From NCBI GenBank assembly GCA_002633005.1, contig NMRA01001381.1, forward strand, positions 1-22,936: a stretch of 22,936 nt of DNA, read 5' to 3'. Shown here in pieces: positions 10,668-19,797 of the stretch. Numbering within the stretch: the first letter of the stretch is position 1; each line of letters starts with the position of its first letter. A program made the translations under genes and the position numbers. The stretch comes from Phoronis australis. Its lineage: Eukaryota > Phoronida > Phoronidae. The notes under the pieces were generated by a model. The model saw nothing but the letters and a program-made list of their open reading frames with translations. It searched no databases and had not been told where the DNA came from.

Positions 10668-10829
10668 CGGTTTTTTCCGCCATCTTGAAAAACCGACTTC
10701 CGCCACTCCGATTTCGGTAGATTTTTTTTCTGACACTAAGGGATGTTTGAAGATGCCATTTATGCAAAAAACATTCTGTTGCAATTTTTTTTAGGTTGGG
10801 CCCTCTGGAGCCCTAGAATGACTGGACTA
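10668..10829 (-). repeat. Right terminal inverted repeat
   Basis: This is the reverse complement of 6946-7092, with an extra GC-rich insert of about 16 bases (around 10799-10813) that the left arm lacks. It ends exactly at TAGAATGACTGGACTA (10814-10829). Confidence 0.75.
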
Positions 10830-11397
10830 AATTCCGAGTGTCCACTTTTACTATTTCTGTTTGTTTACATATCTTGATGGTTTACAATTTAGTAACTACA
10901 GACCACGCACACGTCAAGTACGGATAGCCTCAAAATTACTGTACGAATTCGCCAGAAAGACATTTAGAAACTGCACTCCATGACGTGTTGATTACATCAT
11001 GATGAATTCGTACATAGCTCTTCATAATCACCTTTTCAATTTCTTTGATATCACAGTTTCAGTTTTTAAAACTGTTATGAACATCTTAGACCTAAATTTG
11101 TTTCTCTTTTGTCCTTTGATATTGTCGCCACTGGTGTCTAGCCCGCATTACTCATGCCGAATTCGTGAAAAGACGCAGTACACAGATCCCGGCCCACGCC
11201 GTAGGTGTCTTCCTCATCTGCCGACATCTTCATGTGACTCGTTGGTGACTAGAACAGGGATGCCATTAGCAACATTTCTGCACACCACATGCTGTTAGTG
11301 TTGTTATTATCCGAACATAACCCGTGTACAACAAATCGTTTCGCCATTATGCGGCACGAATAACCCTAACAGCCGAAACCAGAGGTGTGCAGCCGCG

Positions 11398-11454
11398 GAA
11401 TCTTTGAAGTTATTGTTAAAGACATATCTGTTTAGACATGTCACGAAACACTGA
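11398..11454 (+). pseudogene. Probable LINE reverse-transcriptase C-terminal scrap
   Basis: The frame reads ESLKLLLKTYLFRHVTKH and then TGA. A short basic tail of the form SFK..LKTYLF followed by a stop is the usual C-terminus of many non-LTR retrotransposon ORF2 proteins. The sequence after it is AT-rich like a LINE 3' UTR. The upstream frame does not continue with recognisable reverse-transcriptase motifs, so at most the final residues survive. A chance match is possible. Confidence 0.35.
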
Positions 11455-11607
11455 ATTTGAATGCATATATGTAACTAGTTTTAACATAATTGTATTGTGT
11501 TTTTGAAATTGATGTATGTAAGTTTATTGGTTAAACGGCATGGTCAGAAGTTCATTGACTGATGGGTTTGCAAATAACGCTTTCGTCCGCAAGAATCCCC
11601 TACATAT

Positions 11608-11643
11608 TGATAAGGTAATCTAAGGAGAGGTTGCAGTCAGTAG
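11608..11643 (+). promoter_or_regulatory. Candidate proximal promoter of aminopeptidase gene
   Basis: TGATAAG (11608-11614) is a GATA-factor type site and GCAGTCAGTAG (about 11634-11643) contains a TCAGT initiator-like core, 30 bases before the start codon. Membrane aminopeptidases are often gut-expressed and GATA factors often drive such genes, so the pairing is plausible. It rests only on short motifs, and no clear TATA box is present. Confidence 0.25.
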
Positions 11644-11667
11644 GCGGGATTCTCACCTGAAGTCCGG

Positions 11668-11938
11668 ATGAGTAGCGAAAATTTCGAATTGTCTGATATT
11701 TCCAGCGGTACTGAACTAATGGGTTCCGGCAAGCAATCCGGTGGTTGCCACGTCAGTATCGCCATCGGGTTCGTCTTGGCACTTTTGGCAATTGCCATTG
11801 CTGTGGGAGTGGGAATAGTTGTTCACTTCGCCGGAGGCGGCTCGCCCTGTGTATGCAAGTGTGCTGCGCTACAGGCGCCTGTGTTAGGTGCTCTACGGGG
11901 TAAAGAGCCTTCACCCAGAGTGGATCCTTGTGTTAACT
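11668..11938 (+). CDS. ANPEP-like: Membrane aminopeptidase N-type (M1) exon 1: tail and signal anchor
   Basis: This first coding exon of a type II membrane M1 zinc aminopeptidase encodes about 90 residues: a cytoplasmic tail (1-29, acidic then Gly/Ser/Lys), one hydrophobic segment (about 30-53, ending GIVVHF) and the start of the extracellular stalk with a CVCKC cysteine cluster. The family removes N-terminal residues from peptides at the cell surface. The ATG is the first after an in-frame TAG at 11641-11643. The exon ends at AACT|GTAAGT with one base of the next codon (phase 1), and exon 2 at 18784 supplies the other two. Identity rests on this phase match, the typical N-terminal layout and the unmistakable exon 2. 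An unrelated single-pass protein is the alternative. Confidence 0.7.
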
Positions 11939-11992
11939 GTAAGTATATTATTCATCATCATTTCTAAAATTAGCATCTCGTCTACATACATT

Positions 11993-12032
11993 GGCAGGAC
12001 GTTTCGGTTGGTCAATTTCAGGCCATCTTCGG
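11993..12032 (-). repeat. Penelope-like / hammerhead-type repeat scrap
   Basis: Read on the minus strand this contains CCGAAGATGGCC, then a short spacer, then CCGAAACGTC. Repeats of the form CTGAWGA-stem-CGAAAC-GTC occur in Penelope-like retroelements and correspond to a hammerhead ribozyme core. Here the first box is CCGAAGA rather than CTGAWGA and the intervening stem keeps only about three pairs (TGG with CCA), so the copy is probably inactive. Confidence 0.35.
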
Positions 12033-12137
12033 GTGTTACTGACAGCATCCTCAGAAAAATGAGCGCGGGTACCATGGGTATAATCATGGTGGTCTATGCT
12101 TAGCACTTTTTGGGATTGCATTTTTTCTTGATACACA

Positions 12138-12192
12138 GTGGGATTTGAACTGGGACAAGCCGGTTGTCAGTCCAGCACTCCAACTATAGCCG
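12138..12192 (-). repeat. tRNA-derived SINE-like fragment
   Basis: On the minus strand the sequence has an A-box-like TATAGTTGGAGTGCTGG, an anticodon-arm-like GCTGG..CCGGC, and a B-box-like CAGTTCAAATCCC. The T-arm stem does not pair and the acceptor stem is missing, so this is not a working tRNA gene. It lies about 200 bases inside intron 1. Confidence 0.4.
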
Positions 12193-14661
12193 AGGGAATT
12201 TTGTTATCTTCCGTCCATGTTGCCTTAAGAGGAGTTGTCAGGTGGCGCTTGTCCGATTGCTTTGCTGACTACTTTTATCGTGCAGCTTCATACGCATGCT
12301 TGTGGGGACCATTCTTCACCCATGTTGGTTCTGGCAACGAGCAGGGACATGTACGTCATTGATGACAGTAATGCCGAATCCCAAGTCTTCCCCCGGGTTA
12401 TGACAGCTTATGGCCATGCCATGACTGTCTCTCACTCGGTATAAAATTTTCATCGAAAATTTAAATTATCACCACTGCCTGTGAGTGACTCCGATAATCA
12501 TCCGAGTGTCGGTCACTATGACCATTTTTTGCCTTAGTCAAACTCTTCGGAACTGCATCGGAAGCTCTAAGTGGCTGAGGCGTTATGGGAGCTTTGAGTC
12601 GACAATTCTGTCGATAGACCAAACGTGACTATGACAAATGATTGTTCTATCAGTTACTAAGGAAGGATCGTCGTGATTTGTTAATGGCTCCTATCAATTA
12701 AAGTTGTGGTCGGCAGGCCAATGGAGAGGATAACGCTAACTGACCTTCAGTTCGCCACAAATAAACTGTAAAAACAAAAATGCGCTTACATTTTGAAAGA
12801 CGTATACAAAACATACCGAGATTGGCGTACATGAAGTTATATTCCACGAGACATTATTCCGCGTATCGACCCACACAGTTCCCATGGCGGATCACATCAT
12901 AGTATATGTATGTACTTGCGCGTTAGGTTGCAAGTTTTCTCTAATAAAAGAAACAGTTTTAAATGTAACGATTTATTTCTTGAAAAGAGGTAGCAAAGAT
13001 GAAAACTACGGCAACTGAGCAGTGAACTTGTAACATCTCCTGGAAATAGTTAAAAAACAACAATTTTTGATATTTTAATTTCCTAGGAATTGGCGCCTGA
13101 GTTGCAGACGATATAGTATTCAGCAATTGAAAACTGAGAGAAAGTGTCTTATAATTAACAGTTTTGTTCCAGATTTTACGTTTAGGGCCTGGTTGCATGT
13201 CGAGTGTTAGTTACACTGTTGCAACTGTATTACTTTAAACTTTATTAGGAAAGTTTGATGATCGAACCGGCTGTAGACGTCGAGTCGACATTGGCCTACC
13301 TTTTGAACTTTCCATGTCAGAGGTCGCTGCTGAAGTAGAGCGGGAGGTGAATACGGAAAACTTTGTTACATGGCCATATTTCCCTCGACAGATTCAACGC
13401 GCGTGGGATAAAATATGGGAATAATACGAAACAATAACGACCGTAGATATTTGATAACATTTCTAATGGAAATGAACAACAAAATAAAAACATTTTTTCA
13501 GAATGAAATTTGAAGTTGATGTTTAATTATATCCACACGTGAATTTAATGCTGTCAAAGCACTTCGACTTGAACCCAAGTATTTATGTTTAAGTTCTAAG
13601 TACATAACCTACTGAAACCTATGATGGACCTGAGTCGCGATGAGACGGACGTTTTTAAATGGGTAAGCCTATAGCTCGACTTGAACGTAGACCCCATGTT
13701 GTACTCAGCTATATTTTGAAGGGGGTTCTCGCTAAAAATTAGAACACTCGTTAGATACTATGCTTTATGCACTGTCTTAGAAATGCTTAAAAATTTTCAC
13801 TTTTCCTGGAGGTGCCATCAAAACAGGACTTCTGTGACTTCCATCGGCATAAAACGAAAGCGAAATGATATTTTTTGTATTTGATATCTCACCTTGAACG
13901 TTTATATCAAATATAATTTATTGATTCTGTTGTTTTGTTATCATTGTGTACATTTCATTTTTGCTAAGTTTTACTCAAAAGACGAGGTCACATGACCCAG
14001 GTTGCTAAGAAGACAAAAATCATATTCTACAGGCTTTCTATCTTCCGAAAATAAATTATATATTACAGAGTAAAAATCTTCAGTGTTTTAGATATTTTTG
14101 CTAAATGCACACACTTCTTAATAAGGAATAAGGTTCTACATAAGCTTAAAGAGAGGATTTGAAACAGAGACGTATTTGTGTGGAGCCTCCATAAAAAACA
14201 CCCTTCTATAGCGTTGTGTTCTAAAAACACAGACCTTTTGTAAGGATAAATCTCAACCCCATCAAAGTGATTCGAGGAGAAAAAGGCTTTGTTGTCAAAA
14301 TGAGCCCATTTTGAGACCTAAATTTTGAAAATATAAAAAACATCCAACACCTTACTGTTGTACAGTTGGAAAGGAGTCTTTTATAAAGTTTCGAACTCCC
14401 AAAGCGATTTTTACAGAAGAGTGTCCCGTAAGGAAACTTATCATGAAATAACCGTACACCCATTCTAGGAGTATTCCCCTGGACTAGACCCTAAAACAAA
14501 CAAAAATTATACGCATTTCTGCGACAAGGGCGAATTCGTTAAGAAGGGTCAACAATGCTGTTCCAGGGTTGTGTTCACCGGTAACGCAAGTTTATTTCAA
14601 GGCCGTCAAGGTCACACAAAAACCTTTGGGAGACATTCAAGTTCACGCAACACTCACTTCC

Positions 14662-14681
14662 GCTTAATCTTGAGATTAAGC
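14662..14681. repeat. Palindrome flanked by direct repeats
   Basis: GCTTAATCT and AGATTAAGC form a 9-bp stem around TG. The palindrome is flanked by direct repeats TTCAAGTTCACGCA (about 14636) and TTCCAAGTTCACGTA (about 14686). This could be a small foldback insertion with a target duplication, or a chance structure. Confidence 0.4.
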
Positions 14682-15334
14682 AGGATTCCAAGTTCACGTA
14701 CAGCACGAGTGCTGTGCTGATGAGGTCCCGAGATGTGGGGCCAACAGGTGGCGCGCTGACCAGACTAAAAATGTTTGCGATCTTTCATTCCGATAGTGTT
14801 CTTGAAGGCCAAAATCTAGGTCAAGAAATTGTTAATATTGGGTGGAAAGTAAAATTTAACATGAAGCATTATCTGTATCGCTCAACTATTACAGACAGAG
14901 CTATAAAATTTTGATTTTTTTAATTGTACCGCACTGCACATTTACTTTTAGGCTAATATTGACTCCCATTTAGACCGTCCATAAGGGCCCTTCAAGACTT
15001 GCAATTAGTGTTATATTGGCCACCATATACTAAAGTTGAATCTGATTAACCTGCTTACACTATACGTTCTCAAAATGAAAGTGAGTCCTGTTTTGGCGAT
15101 TTCACTCCTAAGGTTGATTCTCCACTAAAATGCGCAATTCAGAAAAACGTGCATAGAAAAAGAATTAAATTGTCCAAAAACATCTCATCGTTTTTTCGAA
15201 CTCAAGTGTACTAATCGATGCAATCACGAAAAATATTGTTTTGACTCGGATATTATTTACAATACATTATGACGCATTATACTCATGTCCATTCGACAAA
15301 ATGCTCGTTAATTTTTTTTTTTTTTTCACTGTGN

Positions 15335-15448
15335 TCCCCCGTTATCCAGACTCCGAGTGGATTTTGGAGAATTATCGCCCGAGGGGCGTTAGCCCCGAGG
15401 GTGATAATTTTACAAAATTCATGAGGGCTTTAGATAAGGGGGATAACG
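15335..15448. repeat. Nested inverted repeat with 40-base hairpin
   Basis: The inner hairpin (15370-15409) pairs AATTATC with GATAATT, a G-T wobble, CCC with GGG, a symmetric GA/GA internal loop, then GGGGC with GCCCC around a GTTA tetraloop. Outer arms CGTTATCC (15340-15347) and GGATAACG (15441-15448) enclose it. The structure begins just after the N at 15334 and a poly-T run. It resembles a small foldback element; no coding content is seen. Confidence 0.6.
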
Positions 15449-16386
15449 ACTGAGAGCATAAAATAATCTATTTATACCCCATTCTGAACGAGAAACATTG
15501 CAATGAATCGATCTACCTTCCTCGACTCGCCTCGGCTTTCTATATCAGAGGCCTGAGGTCGGAGGTCGTGACCTTTTAAGAAAAGTCGAGCTATTTTTGT
15601 CAACTATTCCTTTTGGATCTGTTTACTGATTATTTTATCTCAGTTCCCTAATTTTCTGCCTTCGATCCCCGGCCCTGAAATCCGTTTCATGAAGGTGAAT
15701 ACACGTTAGACAGAAATTTTGTCTTGCGCTCCACTTCTGTTGAATAAAGGTTTGGTCAAGTAATTATGAGTGCATCGTAGCCTAGAAATAATTCATGGAG
15801 GTTATCTCATCACCTCTTGTCTTGTCCCGGTCGTTGGATAGGTAATAGTTTGTAAAAAAACCCCTCGCCGTGCCATTTCCAAAGCTTCGAATTATCCATC
15901 GCAGGAGTTTTCAGTATATCTGGGCATGTAGTAAATCCAGTCGTTACAGCAAAGCTCGTTTTGTGTTTAGAGACGGTTAAAATCACATTTCAGCCTAACC
16001 TTGTTAGGTTACAGTGATAGTAAGGTGACCAACACAGACAGCGTGCCAGGGAACCATAAAAATTCACACAAGCATGCTAATGAACTGTCTGACCCATTGG
16101 ACAAGTAACAGGCAGATGGCGCGGAGTTACTTCTCTGTTTTAAAGGAGAATGCCACCCGATTTAATAAGTCTTTTTTGCCGTCTTAATCGGTCTATATCC
16201 ACATCGCCTCGCAAACCGGGTCGACCTTACCTAGCCAAGAGGTGTCGCATTAACCTGTGAGGAAGGAGAGAAACGACACTAGCGACGTCAATGGCTCATA
16301 TGCAGAGTGAATGCCGCTATGTTGCGGTGCATCTTTCCCGCTAGTCCGAACTAAGCAGTCGCGAGGAAAGCGGATATATCGTTTTT

Positions 16387-16705
16387 TTACTTTCTCGGGA
16401 GTCCGAAATGCTTAGGAAGTGGCTCATGGTAGTGAAGAATGAAATGTACGCTGTAAATAGCAAGTATGAGGCCGTGAAACATCTCCGTGTCTGTGGCCTG
16501 CAGACATCGACAGTGCCTGACGAATGCCGGCTTACCAAATAACTCCATACGTTCCGTTGTCTGAGCTTGTTCTCGGCGCCTCTCTAGTATTTCTTCATCA
16601 ATGTATTCCTGTTCGAATTAATAGCCTGTAAAACTTAACGATCCACCTGCGAAGTCGGGACTGGTGAGCTCTAGCTCGTTCTAAGTCGGGATTGCGAGTT
16701 GCCAT
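16387..16705 (-). pseudogene. Antisense 105-codon coding-like frame with one frameshift, unknown
   Basis: On the minus strand, ATG at 16705-16703 (context CCAACATGG) opens a frame starting MATRNPDLERARAHQSRLRR and reaching KFYRLL. One base too many near 16617 shifts the frame. It resumes as FEQEYIDEEILERRREQAQ, then ELFGKPAFVRHCRCLQATD, then EMFHGLILAIYSVHFILHYH, and ends LPRK plus TAA at 16387-16389. The product would be small, basic at the start, with a charged helix-like middle and a hydrophobic segment near the end. I do not recognise the family. It lies antisense in intron 1. It may be a real small gene with a sequence error, an exon using the AACAG acceptor just upstream of 16608, a pseudogene, or chance. 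Confidence 0.35.
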
Positions 16706-17995
16706 GTTGGCGGTTTTTACTGAGCGTTCTGTTTCAAAATGAATTATTCTTACCTAACCAATATTAAACTGAAACAAAGTCTGTCTCATTAGATGCAATT
16801 TGTAATGCCTTTGGAGTGTTCGTGAGTGCAAAAGATTTGAGAAGCCAGCAATGAATAAGTCACTGCGTTACCGGCTTTAGGTGCAATAAAACTAATTGAC
16901 GGGACACCGAGGCCGCGTGAGCACAGCTAATTTAGTGTTTGATGGCAGAAACTGTTGTGAAACAACTCGATTTCCATCCCACGGCCAGGTGTTCGGGGAA
17001 TCTTTATTTACATTTACATTACTCAAATAATGATTGCCAATGCACAATTTCTGCCCTGACGGTGCTGTGGCCAAAGCGGAACCTGAATTCGCGGCACCCG
17101 ACGAGTAAGTAGATTTGCGGTTTCGTGGTAATTCACCAACATAATCACGTGCACATTACTTTGGCTAACTAGTATAGTATTTTCTTGACTGGAAGTTTAG
17201 TTTCCACTGAACTTTGGCTAGTTTATGTTTCGTGATGTCTGATCAGTTTCCAAGCCACTGGCCCGCTCGGGAAAACGAGTCAATCCGGCCGGCCGCGACG
17301 GGCCTATCGGGCTCCGAACCACTGGCCAGGATAACAAGCGTTTTGTGTTTAGAACTCAAAAAATCACAAGTCTAAACAACACAGATCTAGATTCTCCTGT
17401 CTGTATCTCAAGGAAAATACTTCGAAATTATCTCCGAACAGACCCCAAACTCCTGTTACGGACCTTCTTGGCCTGCCGAACTTTGTAGGCTACGGTGTGT
17501 CCAAATACCAATAAATCCGTAAGAGCGAAATATAACAACACGTTTTTATAAGAAATCGGTGTATTTTTAAAGGTTTTACATAGAAATTTGATGATTTAAT
17601 GGTGTTAAACGATGACTTCAAGCGATAAGCTGACACCAGTAACCCGTGTTGTGAACTGCTGAACGGACTGCGTGTGAAACCGATGACGTCATTGGATAAT
17701 TTCAACACCTCCGTCTGCCGTCAGGTGTCAGGTAACGCAACCGTACGTGTCGTTATGGAGTAGAACTCGATCTAAATTGATTCAAATTAGGTTGTTTTTT
17801 GGGTGGCATGCTTCTTTAAAGTTCCAATAATCCAGCGCTATCTGTCGATCATCAACACTCCAGCAGGCGAACTTTTGATTTAGATCACTCACCCTACCGC
17901 TATAAAATAGGTTTCTTTCTCAGATGAGAAGTGATATCTTGTGTTGCTAAGACAACTGCCAGTTGCTTCTTTGTCTGAGATCATCATGTTCGGCG

Positions 17996-18057
17996 TATAA
18001 AATAAAACGCCGCGACATGCCACATTGCAGAGTCCTCGATTCAATCAATAAAGAACG
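17996..18057 (+). promoter_or_regulatory. Possible internal promoter and non-coding first exon
   Basis: TATAAAATA (17996-18004) lies about 30 bases before ACATTGCAGAG. A further 30 bases on, AACG|GTAAGT forms a good splice donor at 18058. A second TATAAAATAG lies at 17901-17910. A transcript starting here could splice to aminopeptidase exon 2 at 18784, but it would then lack the signal anchor and use a Met within exon 2, if any. The arrangement is suggestive only. Confidence 0.3.
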
Positions 18058-18783
18058 GTAAGTTCCCAGTTTCGAAGCCAGGAGTCACCTCCAATTTGAC
18101 AAAGGACCAATTTGAGACCAATTTCATAACGGTATATGGTATTAGCCAAAGGCTGTTTTTGTGATTGGAGGCTGGTTTATTGCCTCTTTAACATTTTGTG
18201 AGAGCCAGAGATCACGTGACTAGCATAATTAACTATTTTCAATGACCCTCGTTACAATTCGACAGATACTATGCCACAAAAGACTGTCTCGGCTTCATTG
18301 TAGTTAATAACTTCATAGATCACAATTTTAACGCAAAGTTTCAAGATCTATTCCCAAATGATTGTATTCCAACTTACTCCATTTTTCACAAGCTTTTCGG
18401 TGGGCGTTCTAGCAAAATAACAGGGAACTCCACTTTCATGAACTTGATTTTGAAAATGCAGATGAGGTCGTAATTTGTGAAATGTTCCCGATCTGGCGAT
18501 ATCTTTCAATGTATGACACTCTTTTCGTGTTTTAAGCTCGTGAAAGTACGAGAATATTTCAGTCCTCGGTGAGTGGATTTCTCTAAAAAGTAATGAGCCA
18601 CACTTGCTGTTTGAACTCCAGTTCAATTCAGTGTCACTAATTCAAAGGTGGCGGAACCACCACGGGCCGGCTTATCCTTTTCACAATATCAGTACGTCAT
18701 GAACACAATCGTTGTTCGCTTTGCACATCTTTTTGTTTTAATGTTGTTTCTTTAAGGCCCATGTTCAACTGTTAAGCCTACAG

Positions 18784-19264
18784 CATCGGTCTCAACCCGT
18801 TCGGCATCATCTACCACAAGCGTGCCATCCTCTACCACAAGCGCGCCATCCTCTACCACAAACGTGCCAAATGTTAGGAATGTCCGTCTTCAAACCGACT
18901 TAGATCCTGTTCATTATTTGGTGGAGTTGCAGCCAAACATGTATGAAGGAGATCCCAAAGACTTTACGTTCAATGGTAGAGTGGAGATCGATTTGCTTTG
19001 TGTTTCCCCCACCCGTGTGGTTAAGGTCCATATCAATAAGCTCAACGTAACAAACTTCAGTTTCGAAGAAAAAGGAGGAAACCTTATTACGACTGACGAT
19101 TATACTGAAGATAAGGAACGTCAATTTTTTGTCTTGCCACTGAGAAATGCTCTAGAGACAAGGAAAACATACGTTTTGAAGATAGGCTTTGTTGGTTGGT
19201 TAGCAGACGATCTCGCCGGTATCTATCGGAGCTCATACTACGATAAAGAGCGCAAAAAAACAAT
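18784..19264 (+). CDS. ANPEP-like: Membrane aminopeptidase N-type (M1) exon 2: stalk and domain I
   Basis: The exon encodes residues 91-251. It begins with a Ser/Thr-rich stalk containing three 7-residue repeats (SSTTSVP, SSTTSAP, SSTTNVP). The M1 N-terminal beta domain follows, with the family pattern RLQTDLDPVHYLVELQP, FTFNGRVEIDLLCVSPT, KLNVTNFSF (a likely N-glycosylation site) and GIYRSSYYD near the end. The acceptor is CCTACAG|CA, completing the phase-1 codon from exon 1 as TCA. The donor is ACAAT|GTACGT (phase 2), and joining to exon 3 gives KKTIYIATSQLQATDARK, as expected for the family. Reading on past the donor reaches a stop at 19314. Confidence 0.92.
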
Positions 19265-19435
19265 GTACGTACTACTTAAAGCTGGGATAACGAGCGTCGT
19301 TTGTTGTAGTGTCTAAGAATTAGCTCTAAACCTTCAACATCTGAAAGTCCATACATCAGTTCCTAAGCAACAGGACTAATACCAATGATATTCTTTTGAA
19401 ATGTGCCTTTTTCATTTCATACATATTGCAACTAG

Positions 19436-19575
19436 TTTTTTGGCACCTACATTCGCTCGTAAAGTTTTTCCTTGTTTTGACGAACCGGCATTCAAATCTA
19501 AGTTCAAAATGGCCCTCGTGAGAAAGCAACGATGGTTAGCCTATCAAATATGCCCCGGCTCGTCGAAACAAATAG
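19436..19575 (+). pseudogene. Decayed duplicate of aminopeptidase exon 3 (exon 3a)
   Basis: The frame reads LAPTFARKVFPCFDEPAFKS, parallel to LQATDARKTFPCFDDPAIKS of the working exon downstream, so it is a tandem exon duplicate. Just upstream, the bases for HIATS also match the working exon's YIATS, but the splice acceptor AG expected before them reads AT. After LVRK the frame is wrong by one missing base: the shifted frame continues MVSLSNMPRLVETN up to the donor AATAG|GTGAGC, parallel to MTSISNMPIREKED. A substitute acceptor (ACTAG|T, 19435) would join in phase with exon 2, but the frameshift would still break the message. Both defects are also in copy 2 where visible. Confidence 0.75.
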
Positions 19576-19641
19576 GTGAGCCTTGATCACGTGTTCTGTT
19601 CATGTTTGTAGTTTTTGATTTTCCGGTGCGTTTGTTTTTAG

Positions 19642-19797
19642 ATACATAGCCACGTCACAACTGCAGGCGACCGATGCCAGGAAAACATTCCCGTGTTTTG
19701 ATGATCCAGCTATTAAATCAAAGTTTACAGTTACGTTAGTTAGGAAACGTCACATGACCAGCATTTCAAATATGCCAATAAGGGAGAAAGAAGACAG
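19642..19797 (+). CDS. ANPEP-like: Membrane aminopeptidase N-type (M1) exon 3
   Basis: The exon encodes residues 251-303 and carries the M1 signature QATDARKTFPCFDDPAIKSK, then FTVTLVRKRHMTSISNMPIR. This region ends domain I, in front of the catalytic thermolysin-like domain. The acceptor is TTTGTTTTTAG|A and the donor GACAG|GTACGC, both phase 2, so it joins exon 2 and exon 4 without breaking the frame (AG+A gives Arg). The second copy at 22232-22387 differs at four positions, all synonymous, which argues that this exon is under selection. Confidence 0.92.

Larger units (their letters stand above)
6946..10829. mobile_element. 3.9-kb DNA transposon with terminal inverted repeats
   Basis: The outer 16 bases, TAGTCCAGTCATTCTA (6946-6961), recur exactly inverted at 10814-10829. 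Similarity continues inward for about 140 bases to 7092 on the left and about 10668 on the right. Shared inner blocks are AAATTGCAACAGAA, TTGCATAAAT, the GTCTACCGG/ATCTACCGA region, ATCGGAGTGGCGGAAGT and GGTTTTTCAAGATGGCGG. The left arm lacks about 16 bases present on the right. Inside are subterminal ATGGC-rich repeats and one decayed minus-strand gene (8047-9749). A target-site duplication is not clear; TA at both edges is possible. The superfamily is unknown to me. One N (9457) lies inside. Confidence 0.75.
11939..18783 (+). other. Intron 1 of the aminopeptidase gene (6.8 kb)
   Basis: The intron runs from GTAAGT (11939) to a pyrimidine-rich tract and CCTACAG (18781-18783). It carries Penelope-like and tRNA-like repeat scraps just after exon 1, an N at 15334 beside a run of 16 T, a 40-base hairpin at 15370, an antisense coding-like frame at 16387-16705, and TATA-type sites at 17901 and 17996. 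The parts 12200-14650 and 15450-16380 show nothing I can name beyond short open frames without motifs. Confidence 0.6.

Noticed and set aside
10456-10794. Open frames of 112 and 100 codons on opposite strands
   Set aside because: Both lie over the right inverted repeat and its subterminal motifs and mirror the frame at 6980.
12138-12192. Possible tRNA gene
   Set aside because: A- and B-box-like sequences are present but the T arm and acceptor stem do not pair, so a SINE remnant is more likely.
12959-13198. 79-codon minus-strand frame
   Set aside because: No motif or homologue recognised. Composition is like AT-rich non-coding DNA.
16892-17074. 60-codon minus-strand frame starting MATAPSGQ
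   Set aside because: No recognisable domain and no supporting splice or promoter signals.
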